NCBI RefSeq assembly: GCF_014202415.1
Contig: NZ_JACHGR010000001.1
Span: forward strand, 434,001 to 498,000
Direction of reading: 5' to 3'
Length of the DNA stretch: 64,000 bases
From: Tolumonas osonensis
Lineage (GTDB): Bacteria; Pseudomonadota; Gammaproteobacteria; Enterobacterales; Aeromonadaceae
The translations under genes were made by a program, and so were the position numbers. Each line of letters starts with the position of its first letter. The first letter of the stretch is position 1. The notes beneath the pieces were generated by a model, which saw only the letters and a list, made by a program, of their open reading frames with translations, had not been told where the DNA came from and did not search any database. Below are positions 9,398 to 17,469 of the stretch, piece by piece.

Positions 9398-10271
9398 TAC
9401 CGACTGTGCCGCGCCGCTGGCCATAAAGCCAGCAATTGTGCGGGATATGGCGGCACTGGCTCATCGCGCGATGCTGGTGGAAGTTTATACAACCCCCAAA
9501 CCGGGTCTGGTGGATCTCGCCAATAACGGTGCCCACCGGGATATGACGGTTGATACCTTTGAACGCAGTGCCAATGCCATTGCGCCATGGTTGGAACAGT
9601 TTACCGATACCGGCATCCGCAGTGCGCATCAGCCGGTGGATCAGCTGTTATCGGCATTACGCCATCCCGGCCGGCAATGTGAACAGGATATGTATCTGGC
9701 AACCGCCGGAGTCAATACCCACAAAGGCATGCTGTTCTCAATGGCGCTGCTCTGCGCAGCAGGCGGACGTTTATGGCAGCAGGGAAAAGGCTTAAACCAG
9801 CATTCGCTCTGTCAGACGGTGGCCAATGCGACCGAAGGATTGGTAGAGCGGGAACTGGCCGCGAACACCCACCCCCGTACTGCTGGCGAGCGCTTTTATC
9901 ATCAGTATGGTCTGCGGGGGATCAGAGGCGAAGTTGAATCCGGTTTTCAGACAGTCCGGAGTTATGCGTTGCCGGTCTATCAACAGGCACTGGCGCAGGA
10001 CGCCGATCGGAACAGCGCGCTGCTAGAGGTGATGCTGGCCTTACTGGAACATAACGATGACACCAATCTGGTTCACCGGGGCGGGCCTGATGGACTGAAC
10101 TATGTGAAACAGCAGGCAAAATGGATCCGCACCCATACCACCTTTCTGTCGGTTGAACGCATGAAGGCATTACAACAGCTCGATCAGCAGCTTATCAGCC
10201 GCCATTTAAGTCCGGGTGGCAGTGCTGACCTGCTGGCGGTGACCTGGCTGTTGCAACAGCTCGCGCATTAA
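9381..10271 (+). CDS. citG: 2-(5''-triphosphoribosyl)-3'-dephospho-CoA synthase
   Basis: CitG makes the citrate lyase prosthetic-group precursor from dephospho-CoA and ATP. The protein has 296 residues. Family segments are YTTPKPGLVDLANNGAH near residue 35, the NTHKGMLFSMALL helix in the middle, and EHNDDTNLVHRGG near residue 230. The ATG at 9381 lies inside the end of citX (17-base overlap) with AGG 10 bases upstream. A long in-frame extension back to 9198 lies inside citX and is not family-like. It is the last gene of the operon and is followed by a terminator. Confidence 0.95.
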   Translation: MYALFDTDCAAPLAIKPAIVRDMAALAHRAMLVEVYTTPKPGLVDLANNGAHRDMTVDTFERSANAIAPWLEQFTDTGIRSAHQPVDQLLSALRHPGRQCEQDMYLATAGVNTHKGMLFSMALLCAAGGRLWQQGKGLNQHSLCQTVANATEGLVERELAANTHPRTAGERFYHQYGLRGIRGEVESGFQTVRSYALPVYQQALAQDADRNSALLEVMLALLEHNDDTNLVHRGGPDGLNYVKQQAKWIRTHTTFLSVERMKALQQLDQQLISRHLSPGGSADLLAVTWLLQQLAH

Positions 10272-10308
10272 GTCGGCCTCTCCTCTTTTTCTGCCTGCGG
10301 CACAAAAA

Positions 10309-10337
10309 TAAACCCCGGAATCACGTTCCGGGGTTTA
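10309..10337. terminator. Bidirectional terminator after citG
   Basis: A perfect 12-bp stem, TAAACCCCGGAA / TTCCGGGGTTTA, with a 5-base loop lies between citG and the convergent DUF1127 gene. A/T-rich flanks on both sides suit termination in both directions. Confidence 0.85.
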
Positions 10338-10372
10338 TACATAATTCATCGGTGTTTGCACCTGCAGTCATT

Positions 10373-10597
10373 CTATGGCTCCCAGAACGACTTGTTCAGC
10401 TCTTCCTGGCGCTGTGATTCTGTCAGACCAACATCCCGCAGGTCTTCAGCGCTCAACTGGGCCAGCTGACGCCGGGTTTGCCAGTTCTGCTTCCATAACA
10501 ACAACATATGTTTGAGATGAGCGAATGTGGATTGGCCCCGATCAGGGCGCTGTGCATACTGCGGTATTTTGGCATGCACCAGAGAATGCTTAGTCAT
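10373..10597 (-). CDS. Small DUF1127 protein
   Basis: This 74-residue protein has the DUF1127 pattern in its C-terminal half: a basic tryptophan-containing helix (LLLWKQNWQTRRQLAQLS), then AEDLRDVGLT. Such proteins are short, often arginine-rich, and their role is largely unknown; some have been linked to RNA or phosphate physiology. The ATG at 10597 has an excellent GGAGG site 6 bases upstream, so longer in-frame starts are unlikely. It is a single gene, convergent with citG and divergent from the SulP gene. Confidence 0.85.
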   Translation of the reverse strand: MTKHSLVHAKIPQYAQRPDRGQSTFAHLKHMLLLWKQNWQTRRQLAQLSAEDLRDVGLTESQRQEELNKSFWEP

Positions 10598-10804
10598 AGA
10601 TACCTCCGCGGCTCGTAGCGTAATGCGAGGGGAATGCACTGGACTCACCAGCAGCATATGCTATTAATTTTAGATTATTACAGATAAAAATGTGGGAGCT
10701 TTGCCGCAAATCATACACAAATATCTGCCTGGTCACGCTCGCGCTGAAGGCGGAATTTTTTTGATTTGCTTTCATGATTTGCGCCGCCGTAAAGCGTAGA
10801 ATGC

Positions 10805-10828
10805 AACATATGGTTATCACCATATGTT
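10805..10828. promoter_or_regulatory. Perfect inverted repeat at the sulP promoter
   Basis: Arms AACATATGGT and ACCATATGTT are separated by TATC. TAGAAT at 10797-10802 could be a -10 element, which would place the transcription start inside the repeat. This is a typical operator position. A short cruciform or hairpin is the alternative. The -35 match is weak, so the promoter call is tentative. Confidence 0.5.
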
Positions 10829-10853
10829 AATGTTATTAGTATTTGAGGTGGTT

Positions 10854-12530
10854 ATGATTGCAATACTGGAGGCGCAGCAAGCCGGTCTGCTACGCATCAA
10901 AAACTGGCTTCCCAATCTGGTTGCCGGGATCATCGTTGGCGTCGTGGCACTCCCGCTGGCCATGGCATTTGCCATTGCCTCCGGCGTCAAACCAGAACAA
11001 GGGCTCTATACCGCCATGGTGGCGGGTGCAGTCGTTTCCATTTTTGGTGGCAGCCGTTTACAGATTGCCGGGCCAACCGGCGCCTTCATCGTAATCCTGG
11101 CCGGGATCACCGCCAAATTCGGTATCAGCGGGCTGCAAATCGCCACCCTGATGGCCGGTGTTATCCTGATGCTGATGGGTTTCAGCCGTCTCGGCAGCAT
11201 CATCAAATTCATCCCGGCGCCGGTAATTGTCGGCTTCACCAGCGGGATCGGTGTCATCATCTGGGTCGGTCAGTGGAAAGATTTCTTCGGCCTGCCCAGC
11301 GTGACCGGCGAACATTTCCATGAAAAGCTGTGGCACCTGATCCAGCAGTTCCCGAATGCCAGTCTGACTACCAGCGCGCTGGCGCTCTGCAGTCTGGCGC
11401 TGGTGATTCTGACACCCAAACTGCCCTATATGAAAAAAGTACCTGGCCCGCTGGTGGCCATGGTGTTCGCTACACTGGTGGTTTCCGTTTTCCATCCGGA
11501 AGGCGTCGCGACCATCGGTAGTGCTTTCGGCGGAATTCCACAGAAATTACCGGATTTTGCTCTACCAGAATTCAGTTTTGGCCAGATAGTTCAGTTGATT
11601 GGTCCGGCGTTCACCATTGCCATGCTGGGGGCTATCGAATCATTACTTTCCGCCGTGGTCGCGGACGGGATGGCCGGTACCCGGCATAACTCCAATCAGG
11701 AGCTGATTGGACAGGGCCTCGCCAATATCATCGCGCCCCTGTTCGGTGGTTTCGCGGCTACCGGCGCCATTGCCCGTACCGCGACCAACATCCGTAACGG
11801 CGGAAACAGCCCGCTGGCCGGGATTATCCATTCTATCGTGCTACTGATGATCCTGCTGTTTCTGGCGCCGCTGGCCAACAACATCCCGCTGTGCGCACTG
11901 GCCGCGATCCTGTTTGTGGTCGCCTGGAACATGAGTGAACTGCCGCATTTTGTGGAAATGGTGAAGAAGGCGCCGAAAACCGATACCGCGATCCTGCTGA
12001 TCACCTTCCTGCTGACGGTCTTTACCGATCTGGTGGTGGCGGTGAATATCGGGGTTATCCTGGCCGCATTCAGTTTTATGCAGCGTATGGCCGGCGCGGT
12101 CGAAATCCAGAAACACACCGCCAGCGATCTGGACAAGGAACTGCAACTGATTGGGCACAAGCACCTGCCACCACAGGTTCTGGTCTACAGTATCGACGGG
12201 CCGCTGTTCTTTGGTGCGGCAGAAACCTTCCAGCGTGCACTGGCACAAACCAACACCGAACCGAAAGCGCTGATCCTGCGACTGAATCATGTGCCGTTTA
12301 TGGATTTCACCGCGCTGCAATCGCTGGAGCACGTGATCCATCTGTTATCCAGACACAACGTCACCATTCTGCTGTGTGAAGCCAACAAGGCGGTACAGCA
12401 GAAGCTGACCAAGGCCGGTCTGATCGAGCTGTTAGGACAGGGACACTGCTTTACCACGTTTGATGAAGCACTGAACTACTGTGAGCTGCGTTTTGCGGAA
12501 GACAGCAAGAAGATGGTTGTAAACGAATAG
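10854..12530 (+). CDS. SulP family anion transporter with STAS domain
   Basis: This inner membrane anion transporter has 558 residues. The N-terminal portion has about ten or more membrane segments with SulP signatures, including VVALPLAMAFAIASG and the QIAGPTGAF segment. A cytoplasmic STAS domain occupies roughly residues 420-535 (VYSIDGPLFFGAAE ... FMDFTALQSLE). SulP members carry sulfate, bicarbonate, dicarboxylates or other anions; nothing here fixes the substrate. The ATG at 10854 has GAGG 5 bases upstream; an in-frame ATG at 10824 lies inside the inverted repeat and has no ribosome site. It is a single gene, convergent with the RHH gene. Confidence 0.92.
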   Translation: MIAILEAQQAGLLRIKNWLPNLVAGIIVGVVALPLAMAFAIASGVKPEQGLYTAMVAGAVVSIFGGSRLQIAGPTGAFIVILAGITAKFGISGLQIATLMAGVILMLMGFSRLGSIIKFIPAPVIVGFTSGIGVIIWVGQWKDFFGLPSVTGEHFHEKLWHLIQQFPNASLTTSALALCSLALVILTPKLPYMKKVPGPLVAMVFATLVVSVFHPEGVATIGSAFGGIPQKLPDFALPEFSFGQIVQLIGPAFTIAMLGAIESLLSAVVADGMAGTRHNSNQELIGQGLANIIAPLFGGFAATGAIARTATNIRNGGNSPLAGIIHSIVLLMILLFLAPLANNIPLCALAAILFVVAWNMSELPHFVEMVKKAPKTDTAILLITFLLTVFTDLVVAVNIGVILAAFSFMQRMAGAVEIQKHTASDLDKELQLIGHKHLPPQVLVYSIDGPLFFGAAETFQRALAQTNTEPKALILRLNHVPFMDFTALQSLEHVIHLLSRHNVTILLCEANKAVQQKLTKAGLIELLGQGHCFTTFDEALNYCELRFAEDSKKMVVNE

Positions 12531-12544
12531 TATTAAGAGGAAGC

Positions 12545-12568
12545 AGACCGCGTCTCAGGACGCGGTCT
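12545..12568. terminator. Bidirectional terminator between sulP and the RHH gene
   Basis: A perfect 10-bp stem, AGACCGCGTC / GACGCGGTCT, with a TCAG loop sits between the two convergent genes. The stop codon of the RHH gene lies in the loop, so the terminator overlaps coding sequence. Confidence 0.75.
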
Positions 12569-12758
12569 CATCGGTTTTGACTTTTACACCCAGCTTGCTT
12601 TTGGTCGCATAGCTGACACCATGTTCATCCAGATAATCGCGGATCATCTGACGAACGACCTGCGACGGCGTCAGATCCTGCGCCGTACAGAGATCTTCAA
12701 AGGCTTTTTTCTTCACCGGATCAATCAGTAAAGTTAACCGCGCGGTCTTTTTTTCCAT
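12555..12758 (-). CDS. Ribbon-helix-helix (CopG-like) small regulator
   Basis: This 67-residue protein has a short N-terminal strand (TARLTLLID), then two helices (VKKKAFEDLCTAQ and TPSQVVRQMIRDYLDEHG), the ribbon-helix-helix layout of MetJ/Arc/CopG DNA-binding proteins. No toxin gene is adjacent, so it is not an evident antitoxin. It lies downstream of parE in the same direction but has its own promoter: a perfect TATAAT and an inverted repeat at the start site, which suggests autorepression. The ribosome site before the ATG is weak. The regulated targets are unknown. Confidence 0.8.
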   Translation of the reverse strand: MEKKTARLTLLIDPVKKKAFEDLCTAQDLTPSQVVRQMIRDYLDEHGVSYATKSKLGVKVKTDETAS

Positions 12759-12770
12759 CGGCGAACGCTC

Positions 12771-12800
12771 TGTATGTTAATAAGATTAACATACATTATA
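12771..12800 (-). promoter_or_regulatory. RHH gene promoter -10 with overlapping palindromic operator
   Basis: On the minus strand TATAAT (12800-12795) is followed at once by a perfect inverted repeat (12771-12795): arms TGTATGTTAA and TTAACATACA with a 5-base spacer. The expected start point, about 12788, lies inside the repeat. A weak -35 (TGGAGC, 12823-12818) is spaced 17 bases. The arrangement fits autorepression by the small RHH protein encoded 12 bases further on. Confidence 0.65.
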
Positions 12801-12832
12801 GCGGGATGACCACACAGGCTCCAGCGGCAAAA

Positions 12833-14722
12833 CTACCCGATATCCGCCAGATTGCCCTTGGTTTCCAGCCACTCACGACGATCGCCGGAGCGTTTCTTCG
12901 CCAGCAGCATATCCATCAGCTGCATGGTTTCCTCCGTTTCATCCAGTGTCAGCTGAACTAAGCGGCGGGTGTTCGGATCCATGGTGGTTTCCCGCAGCTG
13001 TTTCGGGTTCATTTCACCCAGACCTTTAAAGCGGGTAACCTGTGGGGTGCCGCGTTTCTTCTCGGCTTTCAGCCGCTCCAGAACACCCTGCTTCTCGTCT
13101 TCATCCAGCGCGTAATAAACCTCTTTGCCCAGATCGATACGGAACAGCGGCGGCATGGCGACATAGACATGACCGTTTTCCACCAGCGAGCGGAAATGTT
13201 TGACGAACAGCGCGCACAGCAAGGTGGCGATGTGCAGACCGTCCGAATCCGCATCGGCGAGAATACAGACCTTGCCGTAACGCAGCCCGCTCAGATCGTC
13301 GGAATCCGGATCCATGCCGATGGCGACCGAGATGTCATGCACTTCCTGCGACGCCAGCACTTCCGACGCATCCACTTCCCAGGTATTCAGGATCTTGCCA
13401 CGCAGCGGCATGATCGCCTGAAACTCACGTTCCCGCGCCTGCTTGGCACTACCGCCTGCCGAATCCCCTTCCACCAGGAACAGTTCACCCTGCAGCGGAT
13501 CGGAACAGTTACAGTCGGTCAGTTTGCCGGGCAGTGCCGGTCCCTGCGTGATCTTCTTGCGCACCACGGTTTTCGCGGCCCGCAGGCGACGCTGGGCGCT
13601 GCTGATACACAGTTCTGCCAGCTGCTCGGCCAGTTCGATGTTGGCGTTCAGCCACAGACTAAAGGCATCTTTCACCACACCGGAGACAAATGCCGCACTC
13701 TGGCGGGAAGACAAACGCTCTTTGGTTTGACCGGCAAATTGTGGATCCTGCATCTTGATCGACAGAATATAGGCACAGCGATCCCAGATATCATCCGGCG
13801 TCAGTTTGACACCGCGCGGCAGCAGATTACGGAATTCGCAGAACTCGCGCATCGCATCCAGCAGACCCTGACGCAGACCGTTGACATGGGTACCACCCTG
13901 CACCGTCGGGATCAGGTTGACATAGGATTCGCTGATCAGTTCGCCGCCTTCCGGCAGCCAGCACAGCGCCCAGTCCACGGCCGAATTATCGGCACTGAAC
14001 TGGCCGGTAAACGGTTGTTCCGGCAGACGTACAAACTCTTTTAAGTTATCCAGCAGATAGTCGCGCAGACCATCCTGATAGCACCAGTCGTAGGTCTGCT
14101 GATTGACCTTATCGTCAAAATGAATGGTCAACCCCGGACACAGCACTGCCTTGGCTTTGAGAATATGTACCAGACTGCGGGCCGAAAATTTTGGTGAGTC
14201 GAAATACTTCTCTTCCGGCCAGAATTTCACGCGGGTACCGGTATTGCGCTTGCCGCAGGTGCCGGTGATGGTCAGATCCGAGACTTTCTCGCCCTGCTCG
14301 AACGCCATTTCATAGACGTTACCATCGCGGCGCACGGTGACTTCCACGCGGCGTGACAAGGCGTTGACCACCGAGATCCCCACCCCGTGCAGACCCCCGG
14401 AGAACTGATAGTTGCTATTGGAAAATTTACCGCCGGCATGCAATTTACACATGATCAGCTCGACCGCCGGCACCCCTTCTTCTGGGTGAATATCGACCGG
14501 CATACCACGGCCGTCATCGATCACTTCCAGCGACTGGTCTTCATACAGAATGACATCAATCCGGCTGGCATGACCCGCCAGCGCCTCGTCGACGCTGTTA
14601 TCAATGACTTCCTGGCCGAGATGGTTCGGACGGGTAGTATCGGTGTACATACCGGGGCGACGACGCACCGGTTCAAGACCATTGAGTACCTCAATGGATT
14701 CAGCGGTATAAGCTTGAGTCAT
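12833..14722 (-). CDS. parE: DNA topoisomerase IV subunit B
   Basis: This is the ATPase subunit of topoisomerase IV, which unlinks daughter chromosomes. It has 629 residues; E. coli ParE has 630. The GHKL ATPase domain shows EVIDNSVDEALAGHA and the GGLHGVG loop. The TOPRIM region carries LVEGDSAGGSAKQAR and DADSDGLHI, and the C-terminus has FKGLGEMNPKQLRETTM. It ends the nudF-yqiB-cpdA-yqiA-parE operon, the same order as in E. coli. Confidence 0.98.
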   Translation of the reverse strand: MTQAYTAESIEVLNGLEPVRRRPGMYTDTTRPNHLGQEVIDNSVDEALAGHASRIDVILYEDQSLEVIDDGRGMPVDIHPEEGVPAVELIMCKLHAGGKFSNSNYQFSGGLHGVGISVVNALSRRVEVTVRRDGNVYEMAFEQGEKVSDLTITGTCGKRNTGTRVKFWPEEKYFDSPKFSARSLVHILKAKAVLCPGLTIHFDDKVNQQTYDWCYQDGLRDYLLDNLKEFVRLPEQPFTGQFSADNSAVDWALCWLPEGGELISESYVNLIPTVQGGTHVNGLRQGLLDAMREFCEFRNLLPRGVKLTPDDIWDRCAYILSIKMQDPQFAGQTKERLSSRQSAAFVSGVVKDAFSLWLNANIELAEQLAELCISSAQRRLRAAKTVVRKKITQGPALPGKLTDCNCSDPLQGELFLVEGDSAGGSAKQAREREFQAIMPLRGKILNTWEVDASEVLASQEVHDISVAIGMDPDSDDLSGLRYGKVCILADADSDGLHIATLLCALFVKHFRSLVENGHVYVAMPPLFRIDLGKEVYYALDEDEKQGVLERLKAEKKRGTPQVTRFKGLGEMNPKQLRETTMDPNTRRLVQLTLDETEETMQLMDMLLAKKRSGDRREWLETKGNLADIG

Positions 14723-14741
14723 GGTAGTCCGTGAGTACGGT

Positions 14742-15317
14742 TTATAACTGCAGGAATCTTACAATCTGAGCACAGTAACGTTCAAATTCTGTGAAGGCGT
14801 GATTACCGCCCAGCTCTACTGTAGTTCGTGCAAAATGATAAAATTGTAATGCGTTGCGATAGTCTAGCACTTCATCGCCCTGTTGCTGTAACAGCCAGAT
14901 CCGTTCCGGATACTGCAATACCGGCAGATCCAGCGCCCGCAGCTCCTCCACGTGATGCGGCTCCAGCAGATATTCTTCCCCGGTATAAGGGTTACGCTGC
15001 GGCCCGAGCAGTTGTTGCAGCAGATAATGCGGATGCACCGCCGGGTTGATGACCACAGCCTTGTGTCCGTAAACTTCCGCCACTTTGGTGGCCCAGAAAC
15101 CGCCCATGGAGCTGCCGACCAGCCCAATCTTGCGCTCGCCCAGAGCTGCCAGTGTCTCCTGTATCGCCTGCCAGGATGCTGCCGGGGTATTCGGCAGTTT
15201 CGGTACACAGACCTGGATATCCGGCAGTTCCTGTGCCAGATAGTCGGTCATTTGCCGGGCTTTAACTGAATTCGGGGTGGAATTAAAACCGTGCAGATAA
15301 ATCAGCGTAGGTGACAT
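14742..15317 (-). CDS. yqiA: YqiA-type alpha/beta hydrolase esterase
   Basis: This small cytoplasmic esterase has 191 residues. The fold starts with IYLHGFNSTPNSVKA; the nucleophile elbow is GSSMGG and a C-terminal histidine lies in GNHAFTEF. The E. coli homologue hydrolyses short acyl esters, but its physiological substrate is unknown. The ATG at 15317 lies two bases after the cpdA stop, so longer in-frame starts inside cpdA were rejected. It is directly upstream of parE. Confidence 0.92.
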   Translation of the reverse strand: MSPTLIYLHGFNSTPNSVKARQMTDYLAQELPDIQVCVPKLPNTPAASWQAIQETLAALGERKIGLVGSSMGGFWATKVAEVYGHKAVVINPAVHPHYLLQQLLGPQRNPYTGEEYLLEPHHVEELRALDLPVLQYPERIWLLQQQGDEVLDYRNALQFYHFARTTVELGGNHAFTEFERYCAQIVRFLQL

Positions 15318-15318
15318 C

Positions 15319-16143
15319 TCAATAGCCTGTAGATTGTAAATCAGGAACAAACCGGCCGGGTTCAAGACGCCAGACCTGGGTCGCAATACGCCCATCCGGA
15401 TACAGCTGCAGATAACGCCAGCCGGGAGACATGCCATCCAGTGAAAAATCCACACTCAGTGGTTTGAACTGAATACAGGTGGAGGGTGAGGTCAGAAAAC
15501 GGATCCCCTGATGATACTGATCATACTCTTGATGTACATGGCCGCAGAGCACCGCTTTAACCCGCGGATAACGCGCCAGTATCGCCAGAAAATCATTGGC
15601 ATTCTTCAGATCGTGCTGATCCAGCCAGATCGAACCAATGGGAAAGGTATGATGGTGCAGACAAATCAGGGCATGCTTTTCCGGATGCTGTTGCAGTGCG
15701 GCTTCCAGTTGTTCCAGTTGCAGATGACTCAGCCAGCCGTGCGGCGTACCGTAAACCTGGCTGTCGAGCAGGATCACTTGCCAGTGTTCGCTCACCAGCC
15801 GCATTTCCGGACGGATGCCGGCCGCCAGCAGTTCATTTTGCATCAGGACGCGGTGATCGTGGTTACCCGGCAGCCAGTGGATCGGTTTCGGCAATGCCGC
15901 TGATGCCATACGGGCAAAACGCTGATAGGAGTCTGCGGAGTGATCCTGTGACAGATCCCCTGTTGCAAGCACCACATCATACGGCTGCGGCAATTCAGTA
16001 ATGGCATCCAGTACTGCCTGAAAACTCTCTGCCGTGGCAATGCCTAGCAGATCCCGGTCGGAACCAGCGAACAGATGCGTATCTGAAATCTGCAATAGCC
16101 GAACGACGCCATCGTCCTGGTTATTTAATGTGCAGGTTTCCAA
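15319..16143 (-). CDS. cpdA: 3',5'-cyclic-AMP phosphodiesterase
   Basis: CpdA hydrolyses cAMP to AMP and so tempers CRP signalling. The 274-residue protein has all calcineurin-type metallophosphoesterase motifs: QISDTHLF, GDLSQD, PGNHDHR, the LHHHTF histidines and CGHVH. The start is TTG at 16143, preceded by GAGAGAG; no ATG lies between it and the first catalytic motif, and the length matches the family. The non-ATG start suggests weak translation, as suits a signalling enzyme. Confidence 0.93.
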   Translation of the reverse strand: METCTLNNQDDGVVRLLQISDTHLFAGSDRDLLGIATAESFQAVLDAITELPQPYDVVLATGDLSQDHSADSYQRFARMASAALPKPIHWLPGNHDHRVLMQNELLAAGIRPEMRLVSEHWQVILLDSQVYGTPHGWLSHLQLEQLEAALQQHPEKHALICLHHHTFPIGSIWLDQHDLKNANDFLAILARYPRVKAVLCGHVHQEYDQYHQGIRFLTSPSTCIQFKPLSVDFSLDGMSPGWRYLQLYPDGRIATQVWRLEPGRFVPDLQSTGY

Positions 16144-16230
16144 AATCTCTCTCTATATTTGTTTGCGGACAACGCCTTCATTTACCCTTCATGCATGGCA
16201 ATCCGGGTAACTGGCATCATCACTTTATTA

Positions 16231-16674
16231 TTAATATGCCAGCGCCTGAGCGCTATACCCGTGTGCCAGACAGAAACGCAACCATTCTGCCAGAAAGTGA
16301 TTACACTGCTCTTTTTCATCCCGCTGATGCATAGCCGGATTAGGATAATCATAGCTGGGGAGTAGACGGGAAATCTGCTGACTGACACACACTTCCGCCA
16401 TACGCGCATCGTGGTATAGCCGAACTTGCATATGACTTCTCAGAAAATCAGGTAACTCGTCATTGTGCTGGCAAATTTCCAGCAACGTGGTGTAGCGGGT
16501 ATTTTCCAGAATGCGAACCGCGAATTGTAATGATTGTGCGACGTTATACAACCTCGCACCGCCATCTTCTGTTGAAGGTAACAACTTCATCAGCGCCATG
16601 TAGTTGGTTTCATAGGCCCGGTGCAGTTCAGGCAGATCGGGTACATGGCGTTTGGCTATACAGACTGTCGTCAC
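16231..16674 (-). CDS. yqiB: DUF1249 protein YqiB
   Basis: This 147-residue cytoplasmic protein belongs to the DUF1249 (YqiB) family, recognised from RHVPDLPELHRAYETNYMAL and the Tyr/Asp-rich C-terminal half. Its function is unknown. The start codon is GTG at 16674, overlapping the nudF stop by four bases (GTGA), which implies translational coupling. Its place between nudF and cpdA is conserved with E. coli. Confidence 0.9.
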   Translation of the reverse strand: MTTVCIAKRHVPDLPELHRAYETNYMALMKLLPSTEDGGARLYNVAQSLQFAVRILENTRYTTLLEICQHNDELPDFLRSHMQVRLYHDARMAEVCVSQQISRLLPSYDYPNPAMHQRDEKEQCNHFLAEWLRFCLAHGYSAQALAY

Positions 16675-17312
16675 GATTCACCCAGCCAGCGACGTTGTAA
16701 TTCGGCATGGTGCAGTTGCAGCCATTGCAGGGCGATCACGGTGGTCGCATTATCAATACGGCCTTCTTCCACCCAGCGGTAAGCCTGCTCGCGGCTGACC
16801 ACATGTACGCGGATATCCTCGCCTTCATGCGCCAGACCGTGCAGCCCATTGGCCAGAGAGGAATCGACTTTACCGACATACAGATCAATGCGCTCGGTGG
16901 TACCGCCCGGGCTGACCATATAGCTCAGGACAAAATCCGCCCGTTGCAGTGTCAGACCTGATTCTTCTTCGGCTTCGCGGTGGATCACTTCGTCCGCCTG
17001 TTCACCGGGTTCGATAATGCCCGCCACCAGCTCCAGCAACCACGGATCCTGTTTGGTTTCATACGCGCCAAGACGGAACTGTTCCAGCAAGACCACCTTA
17101 TCGTTTTCGATATCGTAGGGCAGCACAGCGGCCGCATGGCCCCGCTCGAACATTTCACGCTGGATCACCGGCCCCCAGCCACCGGCAAAAAGTTTATGCC
17201 GCAGGTGATAGCGGTTAATGCGGAAGAACCCTTTAAAACAAGGCTCGCATTTAATTATCTCCACATCATTACGATCGTAATGCTGATCTGCAGCCAAGGC
17301 CTGATCTGTCAT
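16671..17312 (-). CDS. nudF: ADP-ribose pyrophosphatase
   Basis: NudF hydrolyses ADP-ribose to AMP and ribose 5-phosphate. The protein has 213 residues (E. coli has 209). The Nudix box is complete: GIIEPGE at its start and REAEEESG at its end, around residue 105. The ATG at 17312 has GGAG 9 bases upstream. It is the first gene of the operon ending in parE. Its upstream region is shared with the divergent tetR gene and holds two palindromes. Confidence 0.94.
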   Translation of the reverse strand: MTDQALAADQHYDRNDVEIIKCEPCFKGFFRINRYHLRHKLFAGGWGPVIQREMFERGHAAAVLPYDIENDKVVLLEQFRLGAYETKQDPWLLELVAGIIEPGEQADEVIHREAEEESGLTLQRADFVLSYMVSPGGTTERIDLYVGKVDSSLANGLHGLAHEGEDIRVHVVSREQAYRWVEEGRIDNATTVIALQWLQLHHAELQRRWLGES

Positions 17313-17414
17313 CGTAACCCACTCCCGATCCAATCCCGTACTGGCGATATGCCAAAGAAAGGGCAGGTTACTCCTAAGGTTCCGGCGGAGCAATAGTGAA
17401 CCTGTATCACAAAA

Positions 17415-17438
17415 GAATCAGAAAAAATTTTCTGATTC
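17415..17438. promoter_or_regulatory. Palindromic operator O1 (nudF / tetR intergenic)
   Basis: Arms GAATCAGAAAA and TTTTCTGATTC flank a two-base centre (AA). The core TCAGAAAA-NN-TTTTCTGA is nearly identical to the second palindrome 51 bases downstream. It is most likely a binding site for the adjacent TetR-family regulator. Confidence 0.7.
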
Positions 17439-17440
17439 GC

Positions 17441-17469
17441 TTGCGTCCGGACGCTTTATGCACAATGAT
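17441..17469 (+). promoter_or_regulatory. Candidate tetR-operon promoter between the two operators
   Basis: TTGCGT (17441-17446) and AATGAT (17464-17469) are spaced by 17 bases. Both matches are moderate. The promoter lies between O1 and O2, and O2 overlaps the -10 and start site, an arrangement for repression. Confidence 0.4.

Noticed and set aside
13169-14044. A 291-codon open frame opposite parE
   Set aside because: It lies entirely inside parE and has no start signals or recognisable domain.
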